Source: Gemmatimonadaceae bacterium
Lineage (GTDB): Bacteria; Gemmatimonadota; Gemmatimonadetes; Gemmatimonadales; Gemmatimonadaceae
Reading direction: 5' to 3'
Assembly: GCA_014377535.1 (NCBI GenBank)
Contig: JACMPK010000002.1
Location: forward strand, 1 to 36,555
Length of the DNA: 36,555 bases
The position numbers were made by a program, and so were the translations under genes. Below the pieces are notes generated by a model. The model was not told the origin of the DNA. It made no database searches and worked only from the letters and a program-made list of their open reading frames with translations. Position 1 is the stretch's first letter, and the number at the start of each line of letters is the position of its first letter. Positions 25,843 to 34,915 of this stretch are shown here, one piece after another.

Positions 25843-25907
25843 GAACGCGGCGCGCAACATCGGGATCTGGAGGCCAACTAGGGCCCCGCCGCTCCAGCCG
25901 GGCGCAT

Positions 25908-25921
25908 TTTCCCTAGGGAAA
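25908..25921. promoter_or_regulatory. Perfect 14-base palindrome upstream of the SusC promoter
   Basis: TTTCCCTAGGGAAA is a perfect palindrome 66 bases upstream of the candidate -35 element, in the 281-base gap between the YbdD-like gene and the receptor gene. It could be an operator, but I do not recognise a regulator family for it. Confidence 0.35.
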
Positions 25922-26007
25922 CCGTGTGCGCAGCACTCGGCAAGCGGGTGCCGGATGTTGAAAATTTAATGGTCGACAAGCGCGCCCGACCGTTACAATC
26001 GAGCCAC

Positions 26008-26187
26008 TCAGCAGCAGCGTGACCCGGGGCGGCTGTACCGGGCCTCGAGTCGCTCGCGCGCGAACTCGTCGCTCGATTTCACCGGTGCGCCCGGATGGTG
26101 CGCCTGCATGTGCCGAACGTACCGGTCGTAATCCGGAACTCCGATCACGGTGCGGAGCACCGTGATCCATTGCCGCACGGCGTCCAT
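26008..26187 (-). CDS. YbdD/YjiX-family small protein
   Basis: This 59-residue protein is too short for many gene callers but is clearly real. It has the family pattern VIGVPDYDRYVRHMQAHHPG, then EFARERLEARYSRPG and the terminal RCC, matching the YbdD/YjiX (DUF466) family. These small proteins accompany CstA or BtsT transporters and are needed for, or help, their transport activity in Escherichia coli. The start ATG at 26187 shares one base with the stop of the upstream cstA gene, so translation is coupled. The pairing is the standard one for the family. Confidence 0.92.
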   Translation of the reverse strand: MDAVRQWITVLRTVIGVPDYDRYVRHMQAHHPGAPVKSSDEFARERLEARYSRPGSRCC

Positions 26188-28253
26188 CAGTCGGCCGCGA
26201 ACAGGGTGACAGACGCCGCGGGCACCTCGGTGCTGGCCAGTGGGCGTCGGCCGGTGAGCACGCCGATCCAGACGCGAACTGACTCGAACACGATCACGAG
26301 CACCGAGACCAGGAAGAAGGCGGCGACTGCGGCATCGAGGCGGTCGTTGAACACCATGCGCGGCAGCGCGTCGAGCGATGGCACGCCCGGCGGCAGCGTG
26401 CCCGCGGCATGCAGGGCGCTGAACCGGTCGGCATGCGCCAGGAAGCCGATGCGCGGATCGGCGCTGAAGAGCTTCTGCCAGCCGGCCGTCAGCACCACGA
26501 CCAGCAGCCAGCAGAGTGGCACCAGCGTGGCCCACGCATGGCGTGCCTTGCCCATGCGGATGATCACCGTCGTGCCGACACACAGCGCCACCGCGGCCAG
26601 CAGCTGGTTCGCCATGCCGAACAACGGCCAGAGCGAGTTGATGCCGCCCAGCGGATCGGTCACGCCCTGGTACAGGAAATAGCCCCACAACGCGACGAAT
26701 ATTGCGCTCGCCATCCAGACGGCCGGCTGCCATGTGACGTCGCGGAAGCGCGGCCAGACCTGCCCGCCGAGATCCTGCAGCATGAAGCGGCCCACCCGCG
26801 TGCCCGCGTCGAGCGTGGTGAGGATGAACAGCGCCTCGAACATGATCGCAAAATGATACCAGAGCGCCATGCCGCCACCGCCCAACGCCCGATCGAACAG
26901 GTGCGCCATGCCCACCGCCAGTGACGGCGCACCACCGGTGCGACTGAGCAGCGAGCTCTCGCCCACGCTCCGCGCCAGCGCATCCATCTCGCCGGGCTGC
27001 AGCACGAACCCCCAGTGCTGCACGGCGAGCGCCGCGGATTCTGCCGTCGTACCAAGGACGGCGACCGGGGCGTTGATGGCGAAGTAGACGCCCGGCGTGA
27101 GCACGCAGGCCGCAATCAGCGCCATGATCGCCACCAGCGACTCCGTCAGCATGGCGCCATACCCGATCAGCTTCGCGTCCGTCTCGCGCGCCAGGAGCTT
27201 GGGCGTGGTGCCGCTGGCAATGAGCGAGTGGAATCCGCTGATCGCACCGCAGGCGATGGTGATGAACACGAACGGGAAGACCTTGCCGCTGAACACCGGC
27301 CCGGTGCCGTCCACGAACTGCGTCACGGCGGGCATCGACAGGGGCGGCAGCACCACCAGAATGCCGACAGCGAGCGCCACCACGACGCCGATCTTGACGA
27401 AGGCGCTGAGGTAATCGCGCGGCGCGAGCAGCAGCCATACGGGCAACACGCTGGCTGCGAAGCCATAGGCCATGATCAGCAGCGCCAGTGTGGGACCGGT
27501 GAGCGTGAACATCGGCGCGAGCGCCGGATTCGCGGCCACCCACTGACCGGCCCACAACGCCCCGGCAAGCATCAGGATGCCCATCGCGCTGGCCTCGAGG
27601 ACCTTGTCGGGCCGCACATAGCGCAGGTACACGCCCATGAACATCGCGATCGGCACGGTGAGGCTGATCGTGACGGTGCCCCACGGACTGGCCTTGAGTG
27701 CGTTCACCACCACCAGCGCCAGCACCGAGATCAGCACGATCATGATGCCCAGCACCGCCACCAGTGCGGTGATGCCGGCCACGGGACCAATTTCGTCTTT
27801 CGCCATCTGTCCCAGCGATCGACCGTCGCGCCGGACCGAGGCGCACAGGATCACGAAGTCCTGCACCGCGCCGCCCAGCACCACCCCGATGATGATCCAG
27901 AGTGCGCCGGGCAGGTACCCGAACTGCGCCGCCAGTGTGGGCCCCACCAGTGGACCTGGTCCGGCAATCGCCGCGAAGTGATGCCCGAACACGACCCACC
28001 GGTTGGTCGGCACGAAGTCGTGTCCGTCCGACTTCCGCACCGCCGGCGTGGCCCGATCGTCGTCCAGCACGAAGATCTTGGTTGCGATGAACCGTGCGTA
28101 GAAGCGGTAACCGACGAGGTAGGTGCAGATGGCGGCAGTGAGCAACCAGGCGGCGCTGATGCTCTCGCCGCGAGACAGGGCCACGCGGCCCAGGGCGCCG
28201 GCGCCGATCGCGGCGATCAGGCCCCAGAGGATGACGGTACGAGCAGAACGCAT
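26187..28253 (-). CDS. cstA: Carbon-starvation protein CstA, peptide/pyruvate transporter
   Basis: CstA-family proteins are inner-membrane symporters for peptides or pyruvate, induced in enterics by carbon limitation. This 688-residue protein is strongly hydrophobic with many transmembrane segments, close to the E. coli length (701). Family marks include DGHDFVPTNRWVVFGHHFAA near the N-terminus, GPLVGPTLAAQFGYLPGALW, VQDFVILCASVRRDGRSLG, and the later FALTTLDAGTR-like stretch (FILTTLDAGTRVGRFMLQD) and NQLLAAVAL. The ATG at 28253 begins a normal N-terminal helix; the open frame further upstream is Arg-rich and unlikely. It is first in a two-gene operon with the YbdD-like gene. Confidence 0.95.
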   Translation of the reverse strand: MRSARTVILWGLIAAIGAGALGRVALSRGESISAAWLLTAAICTYLVGYRFYARFIATKIFVLDDDRATPAVRKSDGHDFVPTNRWVVFGHHFAAIAGPGPLVGPTLAAQFGYLPGALWIIIGVVLGGAVQDFVILCASVRRDGRSLGQMAKDEIGPVAGITALVAVLGIMIVLISVLALVVVNALKASPWGTVTISLTVPIAMFMGVYLRYVRPDKVLEASAMGILMLAGALWAGQWVAANPALAPMFTLTGPTLALLIMAYGFAASVLPVWLLLAPRDYLSAFVKIGVVVALAVGILVVLPPLSMPAVTQFVDGTGPVFSGKVFPFVFITIACGAISGFHSLIASGTTPKLLARETDAKLIGYGAMLTESLVAIMALIAACVLTPGVYFAINAPVAVLGTTAESAALAVQHWGFVLQPGEMDALARSVGESSLLSRTGGAPSLAVGMAHLFDRALGGGGMALWYHFAIMFEALFILTTLDAGTRVGRFMLQDLGGQVWPRFRDVTWQPAVWMASAIFVALWGYFLYQGVTDPLGGINSLWPLFGMANQLLAAVALCVGTTVIIRMGKARHAWATLVPLCWLLVVVLTAGWQKLFSADPRIGFLAHADRFSALHAAGTLPPGVPSLDALPRMVFNDRLDAAVAAFFLVSVLVIVFESVRVWIGVLTGRRPLASTEVPAASVTLFAAD

Positions 28254-28460
28254 GGGACGGGAATCGGGAAGTTGGTGCGACGCGCCGTGACGGTACCCGC
28301 CGGTCACGGTCCGCGGCAAGGCACCGGCGTCATCGCGGCGCGCGGCGGCGTGGGCCGACCGTGCCCGTCGTCGCGCCCGACCGCACGCCGGGACCGCACG
28401 CCGGACATGGCGGTCGAGCACCGCGCCTGGCGACCTGCTGAACGGTACGCGCGAGCTGAC

Positions 28461-28466
28461 TATCTT
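28461..28466 (+). promoter_or_regulatory. Possible -10 element (TATCTT) of a leaderless transcript
   Basis: TATCTT ends six bases before the ATG at 28473, so a start seven bases downstream of the hexamer falls on the A of the start codon. CTGAAC 17 bases upstream is a poor -35. No Shine-Dalgarno sequence is present. Confidence 0.35.
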
Positions 28467-28472
28467 CCGGCG

Positions 28473-29216
28473 ATGCTTTCGCGATTCACGACCCGCATGC
28501 CGTCGCTCGCCGTTCCGTCAGCCGTCGCCCTGCTGCTCGCGGCCTGCGGTGGCCGTTCGGCGCCGACCCCCGCACCGGAGCCGTCGCCAACGGTGGTCGC
28601 CGCACCAGCAGTTGCGGCATCCGTGCCATTGCCCGTCGCAACATCCGCGATCGTGCGCGACGGACCACCGGTCTTTGGCGAGTACGCCTCGCGCATGGTC
28701 GTGGTCTTCCCGCTGCAGCGTTACGCCTCGGCGGACTCAGGATGGATGCCGGCCGCCGGTACGGCCGGTCGCCCTCGCGCCGCGCAACTCGATTCCGCGC
28801 TGACGCAGGCGTTCCGAGATCGCGGACTCGACGGCACCTGGTCGCTGCCGCCCAACACCTCGCGCGTGGCGCAGCGTGAGGTGATGCACCGCACCGACCC
28901 GCGCGGCCTCTCGACCGCCGGGTTGGTGCCGAGCCGCCGCCGCAACGACCTGGATCTCCGCGAACCGTTATCGTCGCAGCTCCGTGCGATCATCGCCCTG
29001 GTGCCTGACTCGCGCCTGGTGCTGCTGCCGCTGGAGACGCGGGTGAGCATCACCGCCACCGGCCAGCGTCAGGCCACGCTGCGCATCGCGTTCCTCGACG
29101 GCCGGATGGCCACAGTCCTCTCGTTTCCCGACGTCACCGGACCGCCCGCTGCTGATGAACGCGCGGCGCTCAAGGGTGTCGCCGCGAAGTTTGCCGACCT
29201 CGTGATCGTGCCGTAA
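28473..29216 (+). CDS. Lipoprotein of unknown function
   Basis: This 247-residue protein begins with a signal peptide and the lipobox LLAAC (Cys25 if the first ATG is used), followed by a Pro/Ala-rich linker of about 45 residues. The mature domain (about 65-247) is soluble, with a pattern of alternating strands and helices: MVVVFPLQRYASADSGW, DSALTQAFRDRGLDGTW, VLLPLETRVSI and MATVLSFPDVTG. I do not recognise the family. It diverges from cstA with a 219-base gap that carries the likely promoters. An alternative start at 28497 (MPSLAVPS) would still keep the signal peptide. Confidence 0.75.
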   Translation: MLSRFTTRMPSLAVPSAVALLLAACGGRSAPTPAPEPSPTVVAAPAVAASVPLPVATSAIVRDGPPVFGEYASRMVVVFPLQRYASADSGWMPAAGTAGRPRAAQLDSALTQAFRDRGLDGTWSLPPNTSRVAQREVMHRTDPRGLSTAGLVPSRRRNDLDLREPLSSQLRAIIALVPDSRLVLLPLETRVSITATGQRQATLRIAFLDGRMATVLSFPDVTGPPAADERAALKGVAAKFADLVIVP

Positions 29217-29283
29217 AACCTGCAGTCTTCTCGTCCGACTTTTCCCGTATTTCGCGCATCATCTCTTCCTGATTCTTTCTTAC

Positions 29284-30297
29284 ATGTCCACGACAGTCAC
29301 GCTCATTCCCGGCGACGGTATCGGACCCGACATCACCGAGGCCACGATCCGCGTGCTCGACGCCGTCGGTGCGGATCTCGTGTGGGATCGGCAGATGGCC
29401 GGCGCCTCGGCGGCGGCGCGCTACAACGACCCGATTCCCGAGGCAACGCTCGACTCGATCAAGAAGCATCGCATCGCGCTGAAAGGCCCGCTGGAGACGC
29501 CAGTCGGTGAAGGCTACCGCTCGGTGAACGTGGCGCTGCGCAAGACGTTCGATCTGTACGCGAACGTGCGCCCGGCGCATGTGATCCTGCACGGTGGGCG
29601 ATTCGAGAAGGTGGACATCGTGATCATCCGCGAAAATCTCGAGGGGCTGTATTACGGCGCGGAGCATTACATCCGCATCGGCGACGACCCGAAGGCGGCC
29701 GCGGAAAGCATTGCGCTGATCACGCGCTACGGCTCGGAGCGGGCCATCCGCTATGCGTTCGAGTACGCCGTGAAGCATGGACGCAAGAAGGTCACACTGG
29801 TGCACAAGGCGAACATCCTGAAGTACACGCAGGGCCTGTTCCTCGACGTCGGTCGCGAGATTGCCAAGGAGTACGCGGGTCGTGTGCAGTTCGAGGATCG
29901 CATCATCGACGCGATGGCGATGCAGCTGGTGCTCAAGCCGGAAAACTTCGACGTCATCGTGACGACGAACCTCTTCGGCGACATCCTCTCCGACCTCGTC
30001 TCCGGCCTGGTGGGCGGGCTCGGACTCGCGCCGGGTGCGAACATCGGCCCCACGGCCGCGATCTTCGAGGCGGTGCATGGCACGGCACCGGACATCGCGG
30101 GCAAGGGCATCGCCAATCCGGGAGCGCTGATCCTCGCGGCCTGCCTCATGCTCGATCACCTCGGCGACACCACACGCGCGGAACGCATCCGTGCCGCGCT
30201 GCACAGCGTGATCGACGAGAAGCAGGTCCTGACGCGCGATCTTGGCGGCACGGCGAGCACGTCACAGTTCGCCGACGCGATCATCGCCAGGCTGTGA
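29284..30297 (+). CDS. NAD-type isocitrate dehydrogenase family protein
   Basis: This 337-residue enzyme belongs to the isocitrate/isopropylmalate dehydrogenase family. It opens with TLIPGDGIGPDI and has the substrate-binding segment YRSVNVALRKTFDLYANVRP, then IRENLEGLYYGAEH, the catalytic Lys region VTLVHKANILKYTQG, and the metal site FGDILSDLVSGLVGG. The Ser in RSVNVALRK and the ENLEGLYYG stretch favour isocitrate over isopropylmalate. The short length and sequence resemble homomeric NAD-dependent (IDH3-like) enzymes rather than the longer E. coli type, so it would make 2-oxoglutarate for the TCA cycle; homoisocitrate remains possible. The gene follows a 67-base gap and is followed closely by a phosphoesterase gene. 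Confidence 0.9.
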   Translation: MSTTVTLIPGDGIGPDITEATIRVLDAVGADLVWDRQMAGASAAARYNDPIPEATLDSIKKHRIALKGPLETPVGEGYRSVNVALRKTFDLYANVRPAHVILHGGRFEKVDIVIIRENLEGLYYGAEHYIRIGDDPKAAAESIALITRYGSERAIRYAFEYAVKHGRKKVTLVHKANILKYTQGLFLDVGREIAKEYAGRVQFEDRIIDAMAMQLVLKPENFDVIVTTNLFGDILSDLVSGLVGGLGLAPGANIGPTAAIFEAVHGTAPDIAGKGIANPGALILAACLMLDHLGDTTRAERIRAALHSVIDEKQVLTRDLGGTASTSQFADAIIARL

Positions 30298-30310
30298 GAG
30301 GTCGGTCCGC

Positions 30311-31132
30311 GTGACGCGTATCCTGCATGTCTCCGACTTGCACTTCGGTCGGCCCATGGTGCCGCTGCAGATCGATGCCATCGAGGTGCTGATCCAGCAG
30401 GAGCAGTTCGACGTGGTCGCGGTCAGCGGCGACGTGAGCCAGCGGGCGCGGGCGGGCGAGTTCCAGCGCGCCGCCGTTTTCCTGCGTGATGCAGGACGCG
30501 TGAGCGAGACGATCGTGGTGCCCGGCAACCACGACGTTGCGTGGTGGAATGCCCCGATGGGCATCGGCGACAGCGATGCGCTGTATGCCAACTATCGCGA
30601 GTTCATCAACCCGGACATCGAGCCGGTGCTGGATGTGGCGGGTGCGCGACTGGTGGGCGTGAACACCAGTCATGGCATCACGCATCGCACGCTGACGTGG
30701 AACATGCGCGACCTGAGCGTGATCGGCGACGTGCGCCGGTCGCAGCTGCTGGCACTGCGCGCACGCCTTGATGCGGCACCGGCTGGCGCGGCGAAGATCG
30801 TGGTGATGCACCACAATCCCGTCCGTGGTGAGTTGAGCCAGCGTCATGGTCTGAAGCACACGACGAAGGTGCTTGGTGCATTCGCCGAGATGGGTGTGGA
30901 CGTGGTGCTGTGCGGCCACGATCATCAGGAGGCCATTCACTTTGTGGAGCACACGAAGAAGGGCACGGTGATCTCGACGGCCGGCACGGTGAGCAGCAGG
31001 TCACGCGGCGGCCGGCCATCGAGCGTGAACTGCATCGACATCACCGCTGACGAGATTCACATCGTGACGTGGATATGGGAGCCGCAGGCACGTCGGTTCG
31101 GCCCCGGGCCGGTGAAGGTGTTCGCGCGGTGA
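30311..31132 (+). CDS. Calcineurin-like metallophosphoesterase (CpdA-like)
   Basis: This 273-residue protein has the five conserved blocks of the metallophosphoesterase fold: HVSDLHFG (Asp9, His11), VSGDVSQRA, VPGNHDV, VMHHNP and CGHDHQE. The layout and length resemble class III cyclic-nucleotide phosphodiesterases such as CpdA, but other small phosphoesters are possible. I use the GTG at 30311, 13 bases after the dehydrogenase stop, since translation then opens with TRILHVSDLHFG. The upstream extension overlaps the previous gene. Its stop overlaps the start of the next gene in GTGA, pointing to coupled translation. Confidence 0.87.
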   Translation: MTRILHVSDLHFGRPMVPLQIDAIEVLIQQEQFDVVAVSGDVSQRARAGEFQRAAVFLRDAGRVSETIVVPGNHDVAWWNAPMGIGDSDALYANYREFINPDIEPVLDVAGARLVGVNTSHGITHRTLTWNMRDLSVIGDVRRSQLLALRARLDAAPAGAAKIVVMHHNPVRGELSQRHGLKHTTKVLGAFAEMGVDVVLCGHDHQEAIHFVEHTKKGTVISTAGTVSSRSRGGRPSSVNCIDITADEIHIVTWIWEPQARRFGPGPVKVFAR

Positions 31133-31980
31133 TCTCGTGGCTGACGCGCCGGTTGTCGCCTGATCCTGGGCAGCTGGGTCTTTTTGAGGTTGCCGCACCG
31201 CAGCGTGATGTCCCGGTGCGCCCGACGCTCGCGCCAGCCGCCGCCGTGGCCGTGGCTGCGCCTGTGCCGGCACAAACGCCTGCGCACACCGCACCGTCAC
31301 GGCGCCCCGACGACGGTTGCATTTTCACGATCCCTGCACCCGGTGCGGCGCCGCCGGATGCAGCGTGTTTCCTCGCGCAGCTGCGCGCCACGGGATTGCG
31401 CGGTGTGGAGCGCGTCGTGCTCACGACCAATCGTCGCACGATGGTGAGCCTTGGGCGCGGTGTGCTCCGTGTGCACGAGGGGTTCGTCAATGCGCCACCG
31501 CATGTGCACGCGGCCATCGCGACGTTCGCCACGTCACGCAATCGCGCCAGGCGGTCGGCGGCACGCGCCGTGATCGTGGAATTCCCCGTGCCGATTCGCG
31601 CGGTCACGCGTCGGCCTGCGTCGCAGCACCCCGATGATGCTCCAATGGCCGCGCGACTCAGCACGTTGCATGCGCAGCTCAATCTCGAGCACTTCGGCGG
31701 TACGCTCGCGTCGCTGGAGATTCAGGTCTCGCGCCGGCTCGCGCGCCGGCTCGGCCACTACGCGCCGCGTGCGCACAACGGCGGCGTGGGCGAAATCGTG
31801 ATCTCCCGACGTCATGTGCGCCGTGATGGATGGCCCGAGGCGATCCACACGCTGCTGCACGAGATGGTGCATCAGTGGCAGGATGAAGCGGGGCTGCCAG
31901 TGGATCATGGCCGCCACTTCCGCGCCAAGTGCCGGGCTGTGGGCATCGAACCTGCGGCCACGCGGATGCTCGTGCGCTGA
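31129..31980 (+). CDS. SprT-like zinc metalloprotein
   Basis: This 283-residue protein has a SprT-like domain in its C-terminal half. The zinc site is HEMVH at 244-248 with a downstream histidine in DHGRHF (His260 and His263), the arrangement used by SprT and the eukaryotic DNA-protein crosslink protease Spartan. The domain starts near LSTLHAQLNLEHFGG. The zinc ribbon that follows the domain in many SprT proteins is missing, because the protein ends 20 residues after the last histidine. The first ~140 residues are Ala/Pro/Arg-rich and unlike anything I recognise. I use the GTG at 31129, overlapping the phosphoesterase stop; an in-frame ATG at 31069 is an alternative. Confidence 0.85.
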   Translation: MISWLTRRLSPDPGQLGLFEVAAPQRDVPVRPTLAPAAAVAVAAPVPAQTPAHTAPSRRPDDGCIFTIPAPGAAPPDAACFLAQLRATGLRGVERVVLTTNRRTMVSLGRGVLRVHEGFVNAPPHVHAAIATFATSRNRARRSAARAVIVEFPVPIRAVTRRPASQHPDDAPMAARLSTLHAQLNLEHFGGTLASLEIQVSRRLARRLGHYAPRAHNGGVGEIVISRRHVRRDGWPEAIHTLLHEMVHQWQDEAGLPVDHGRHFRAKCRAVGIEPAATRMLVR

Positions 31981-32059
31981 CTGCGGTTGCCCGACCGGGT
32001 GCAGCGTGCATGATTCGGCAGGGTCCTACATCCACCGCGAACGATTGATCGGAGCACGC

Positions 32060-33415
32060 ATGCAGCCCTCGATTCGGACTTTCCTGACGGGCCTACTGAT
32101 GGCCGGCGCGCTGGTGACTGCGGCGGGTGCGCAGCGAGGTTCGAACCTGGCCCTCATGCACGACGAGATCGCGCGGCGCACCGCGGTTGTGATGCCGAAG
32201 GTCGTGGCCTGGCGGCGCGACATTCATGAGCATCCCGAACTCTCGGGTGACGAGGTGCGCACGTCGGCGCTGGTCGCGGCCCATCTGCGGACGCTCGGCA
32301 TGGAGGTGACGACGGGCGTCGGCGGGCACGGTGTGGTGGGGTTGCTGCGCGGCGGCAGGCCGGGGCCGGTCGTAGCGTTGCGCGCCGACATGGATGCGCT
32401 GCCGGTGGAGGAACTCGTCGATCTGCCGTTCAAGTCGAAGGTGCGCGCGACCTACAACGGGCAGCAGGTGGGCGTGATGCACGCCTGCGGGCATGACAAC
32501 CACGTTGCGATGCTGATGGGCGCGGCGGAGGTGCTCGCGGGGATGAAGGCCACGCTGCCAGGGACGGTGAAGTTCATCTTCCAGCCAGCGGAAGAGGGCG
32601 CGCCGAACGGAGAGGGCGGTGCAGCGCCGATGATTCGCGCGGGCGTGCTTGAATCGCCGAAGGTGGACGCGGTATTCGGGCTGCATGTCTTTCCCGGCGC
32701 GCTCGGCTCGGTCGGCTATCGCGTCGGCCCGCTGATGGCGGCGTCCAACTCATTCACGCTGACGGTGCGCGGCCGGCAGACGCACGGTGCCGCGCCTTGG
32801 GCGGGCGTCGATCCGATCGTCGTGGGCTCGCAGATCGTGATGGGCCTGCAGACGATCATCAGCCGGCAGGTGGACATCACGTCGGTGCCGGCGATCGTGA
32901 CGGTCGGGGCCATCAACGGCGGTATCCGCAGCAACATCATTTCCGACAGCGTGGTGATGATCGGCACCATCCGCACCTTCGACGCGACGCAGCGACAGCA
33001 GATCTTCGCCAACATGAAGCGTACGGCGGAACAGATCGCCTTCGCCAGCGGCGCCACGGCGGCGTTCGTGGTCGACAGTGGCTACCCAGTGACGGTGAAC
33101 GACACGGCACTCACCACTCAGATGCTCCCCACCATTCGCTGGGCGGCGGGGAATGCTGGAGCGGTGGTCCGGCCGCTGGTGACCGGCGCGGAGGATTTCT
33201 CGTATTTCCAGGAAAAGGTGCCGGGGGTATTCGTGATGCTGGGCGTGACACCGACCGGTCAGAATCCGGCCACGGTTGCCGCCAACCACTCCCCGTACTT
33301 CTTCGCCGATGAGGCCGCGCTGCCGAATGGGGTGAGGGTGATGGTGGCGCTGGCCGCTGATTTTCTCGCTGCTGGTGGGCGGAACGCGCCGGCGGCTGGC
33401 ACAGCAGGACGCTGA
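32060..33415 (+). CDS. Exported M20-family amidohydrolase
   Basis: This 451-residue enzyme belongs to the IAA-amino-acid hydrolase/hippuricase branch of M20. It starts with a signal peptide ending TAAGA, so it should act outside the cytoplasm. Metal-binding and catalytic marks are DMDALPVEE, the HACGHDNH motif, QPAEEG, GLHVFPG and the C-terminal AEDFSYFQEKVPG. A small dimerisation domain lies between. Such enzymes release amino acids from N-acyl conjugates. GGAG five bases before the ATG at 32060 supports this start. The gene is monocistronic or follows the SprT-like gene with an 79-base gap. Confidence 0.92.
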   Translation: MQPSIRTFLTGLLMAGALVTAAGAQRGSNLALMHDEIARRTAVVMPKVVAWRRDIHEHPELSGDEVRTSALVAAHLRTLGMEVTTGVGGHGVVGLLRGGRPGPVVALRADMDALPVEELVDLPFKSKVRATYNGQQVGVMHACGHDNHVAMLMGAAEVLAGMKATLPGTVKFIFQPAEEGAPNGEGGAAPMIRAGVLESPKVDAVFGLHVFPGALGSVGYRVGPLMAASNSFTLTVRGRQTHGAAPWAGVDPIVVGSQIVMGLQTIISRQVDITSVPAIVTVGAINGGIRSNIISDSVVMIGTIRTFDATQRQQIFANMKRTAEQIAFASGATAAFVVDSGYPVTVNDTALTTQMLPTIRWAAGNAGAVVRPLVTGAEDFSYFQEKVPGVFVMLGVTPTGQNPATVAANHSPYFFADEAALPNGVRVMVALAADFLAAGGRNAPAAGTAGR

Positions 33416-33451
33416 CGGCCGTTACTCTTCGTCAAAGCGGTGGTCAGCGCG

Positions 33452-33481
33452 TTTCGACGCCCGGGCCGCGCCTGCTATCGT
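33452..33481 (+). promoter_or_regulatory. Possible promoter of the acyl-CoA dehydrogenase gene
   Basis: TTTCGA (33452-33457) and an extended -10, TGCTATCGT (hexamer 33476-33481), are separated by 18 bases. The predicted start would leave a leader of about 58 bases that includes GGGAG nine bases before the ATG. Confidence 0.4.
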
Positions 33482-33545
33482 TACAGATTCTGGCCGCGCC
33501 GTTTCGGACGCCGTCAGCAGACCCTCCGTGCGGGAGATCGTTCTC

Positions 33546-34781
33546 ATGGCCCTCCATATCGACACCGAAATCTCGCTGCTGCCATCGGGACACCTGTCCC
33601 CGCGCGAGGGCGATCTGTTCAACATCGACGCCGCCCTCACGGAAGAAGAGCGCGCGATTCGCGACTCCGTCCGCCGATTCGTGGACGAGCGCATCCTGCC
33701 GATCATCGGCGATTGCTATGTGCAGGGCCGCTTCCCGAAGGAATTGATCCCGGAGATGGCCGAGCTGGGGATGTTCGGCGCGAACCTGCCCGAGGAGTAT
33801 GGCTGCGCGGGCCTGAGCAGCGTGGCGTACGGCCTGATCATGCAGGAGCTGGAGCGCGGCGACAGCGGCATCCGCAGCTTCGCCAGCGTGCAGGGCGCGC
33901 TGGTCATGTATCCCATCTTCGCCTTCGGCAGCGAGGCACAGAAGCGCGAGTACCTGCCGAAGATGGCCAAGGGTGAAGTGATCGGCTGCTTCGGACTGAC
34001 CGAACCGGATGCCGGCTCGAATCCCGGGGCCATGACCACGCGCGCGCGGCAGCAGGTCGACGGGTCATGGATCATCAATGGCGCCAAGATGTGGATCACG
34101 AACGGCTCGCAGGCGCATGTGTCGATCATCTGGGCCAAGACGGTCGACGGCGACGAGTCGGGCAAGTCGGTGCGCGGTTTCATCGTGCCGACGAACACGC
34201 CGGGTTTCACGGCCAAGGACCAGAAGGGCAAGCTGTCGCTCCGGGCGAGCGACACGAGTGAGCTGGTGCTGGTGGACGTGCATGTGCCGGCCGATGCGAT
34301 GCTGCCCGAAGTGCAGGGCCTGCGCGGCCCGTTGAGCTGCCTGACGCAGGCGCGCTACGGCATCTCGTGGGGCGCGATGGGTGCAGCGATGGCCTGTTAC
34401 GAGGAGGCGCTCTCGTATTCCAAGACACGCATGATGTTCGACAAGCCGATTGGTGCTTTCCAGATCCAGCAGGTGCGCCTGGCCGACATGATCACCGAGA
34501 TCATCAAGGGGCAGCTGCTCTCACTGCACCTGGGCCGCATGAAAGACCTCGGCACCTTCAACTCGAACCAGGTCTCGGTGGCGAAGCGCAACAATGTGAA
34601 CGTGGCCACGGACATCGCACGCGAGGCTCGTCGCCTGCTGGGTGGCAACGGCATATTGGCCGAGTATCACAGCATGCGGCACATGGCCAATCTCGAGAGC
34701 GTGTATACGTACGAGGGCACGCACGACGTGCATTCGCTGATTATCGGCAGCGCGATCACGGGTCTGCAGGCCTTCAAGTGA
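33546..34781 (+). CDS. Acyl-CoA dehydrogenase, glutaryl-CoA dehydrogenase-like
   Basis: This 411-residue flavoenzyme has the three-domain acyl-CoA dehydrogenase layout. The catalytic base is Glu390 in YEGTHDVH, and FAD-binding segments include CFGLTEPDAGSNPG and WITNGSQAHV. The stretch RSFASVQGALVMYPI carries the Arg-Ser pair that binds the glutaryl carboxylate in glutaryl-CoA dehydrogenases, so oxidation of glutaryl-CoA (lysine or aromatic breakdown) is the best guess. The gene stands alone, with a GGGAG sequence nine bases before the ATG and a perfect terminator downstream. The open frame extends upstream of 33546 without family similarity. Confidence 0.92.
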   Translation: MALHIDTEISLLPSGHLSPREGDLFNIDAALTEEERAIRDSVRRFVDERILPIIGDCYVQGRFPKELIPEMAELGMFGANLPEEYGCAGLSSVAYGLIMQELERGDSGIRSFASVQGALVMYPIFAFGSEAQKREYLPKMAKGEVIGCFGLTEPDAGSNPGAMTTRARQQVDGSWIINGAKMWITNGSQAHVSIIWAKTVDGDESGKSVRGFIVPTNTPGFTAKDQKGKLSLRASDTSELVLVDVHVPADAMLPEVQGLRGPLSCLTQARYGISWGAMGAAMACYEEALSYSKTRMMFDKPIGAFQIQQVRLADMITEIIKGQLLSLHLGRMKDLGTFNSNQVSVAKRNNVNVATDIAREARRLLGGNGILAEYHSMRHMANLESVYTYEGTHDVHSLIIGSAITGLQAFK

Positions 34782-34915
34782 TGGCGGTGATGCTCATCGA
34801 CTCCTTGGCGGACTCATCTGCACGGAGTCTTCGGCATGCCAGGCGCGCATTGATGTAGATTCCGGCACAGTGCCTGCACGAGCATGCTGTCGTCATCGTG
34901 CGGGTCGTGCTTCAC

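Noticed and set aside
26188-27999. Alternative minus-strand frame over cstA
   Set aside because: Only its last 59 codons (26008-26187) encode a real protein, the YbdD-like gene; the rest is an out-of-frame reading of cstA.
27015-28472. Long plus-strand open frame reading from inside cstA into the lipoprotein gene
   Set aside because: The part before 28473 is antisense to cstA and has His/Arg-rich, non-protein-like composition. Only the segment from 28473 has a signal peptide and normal protein character.
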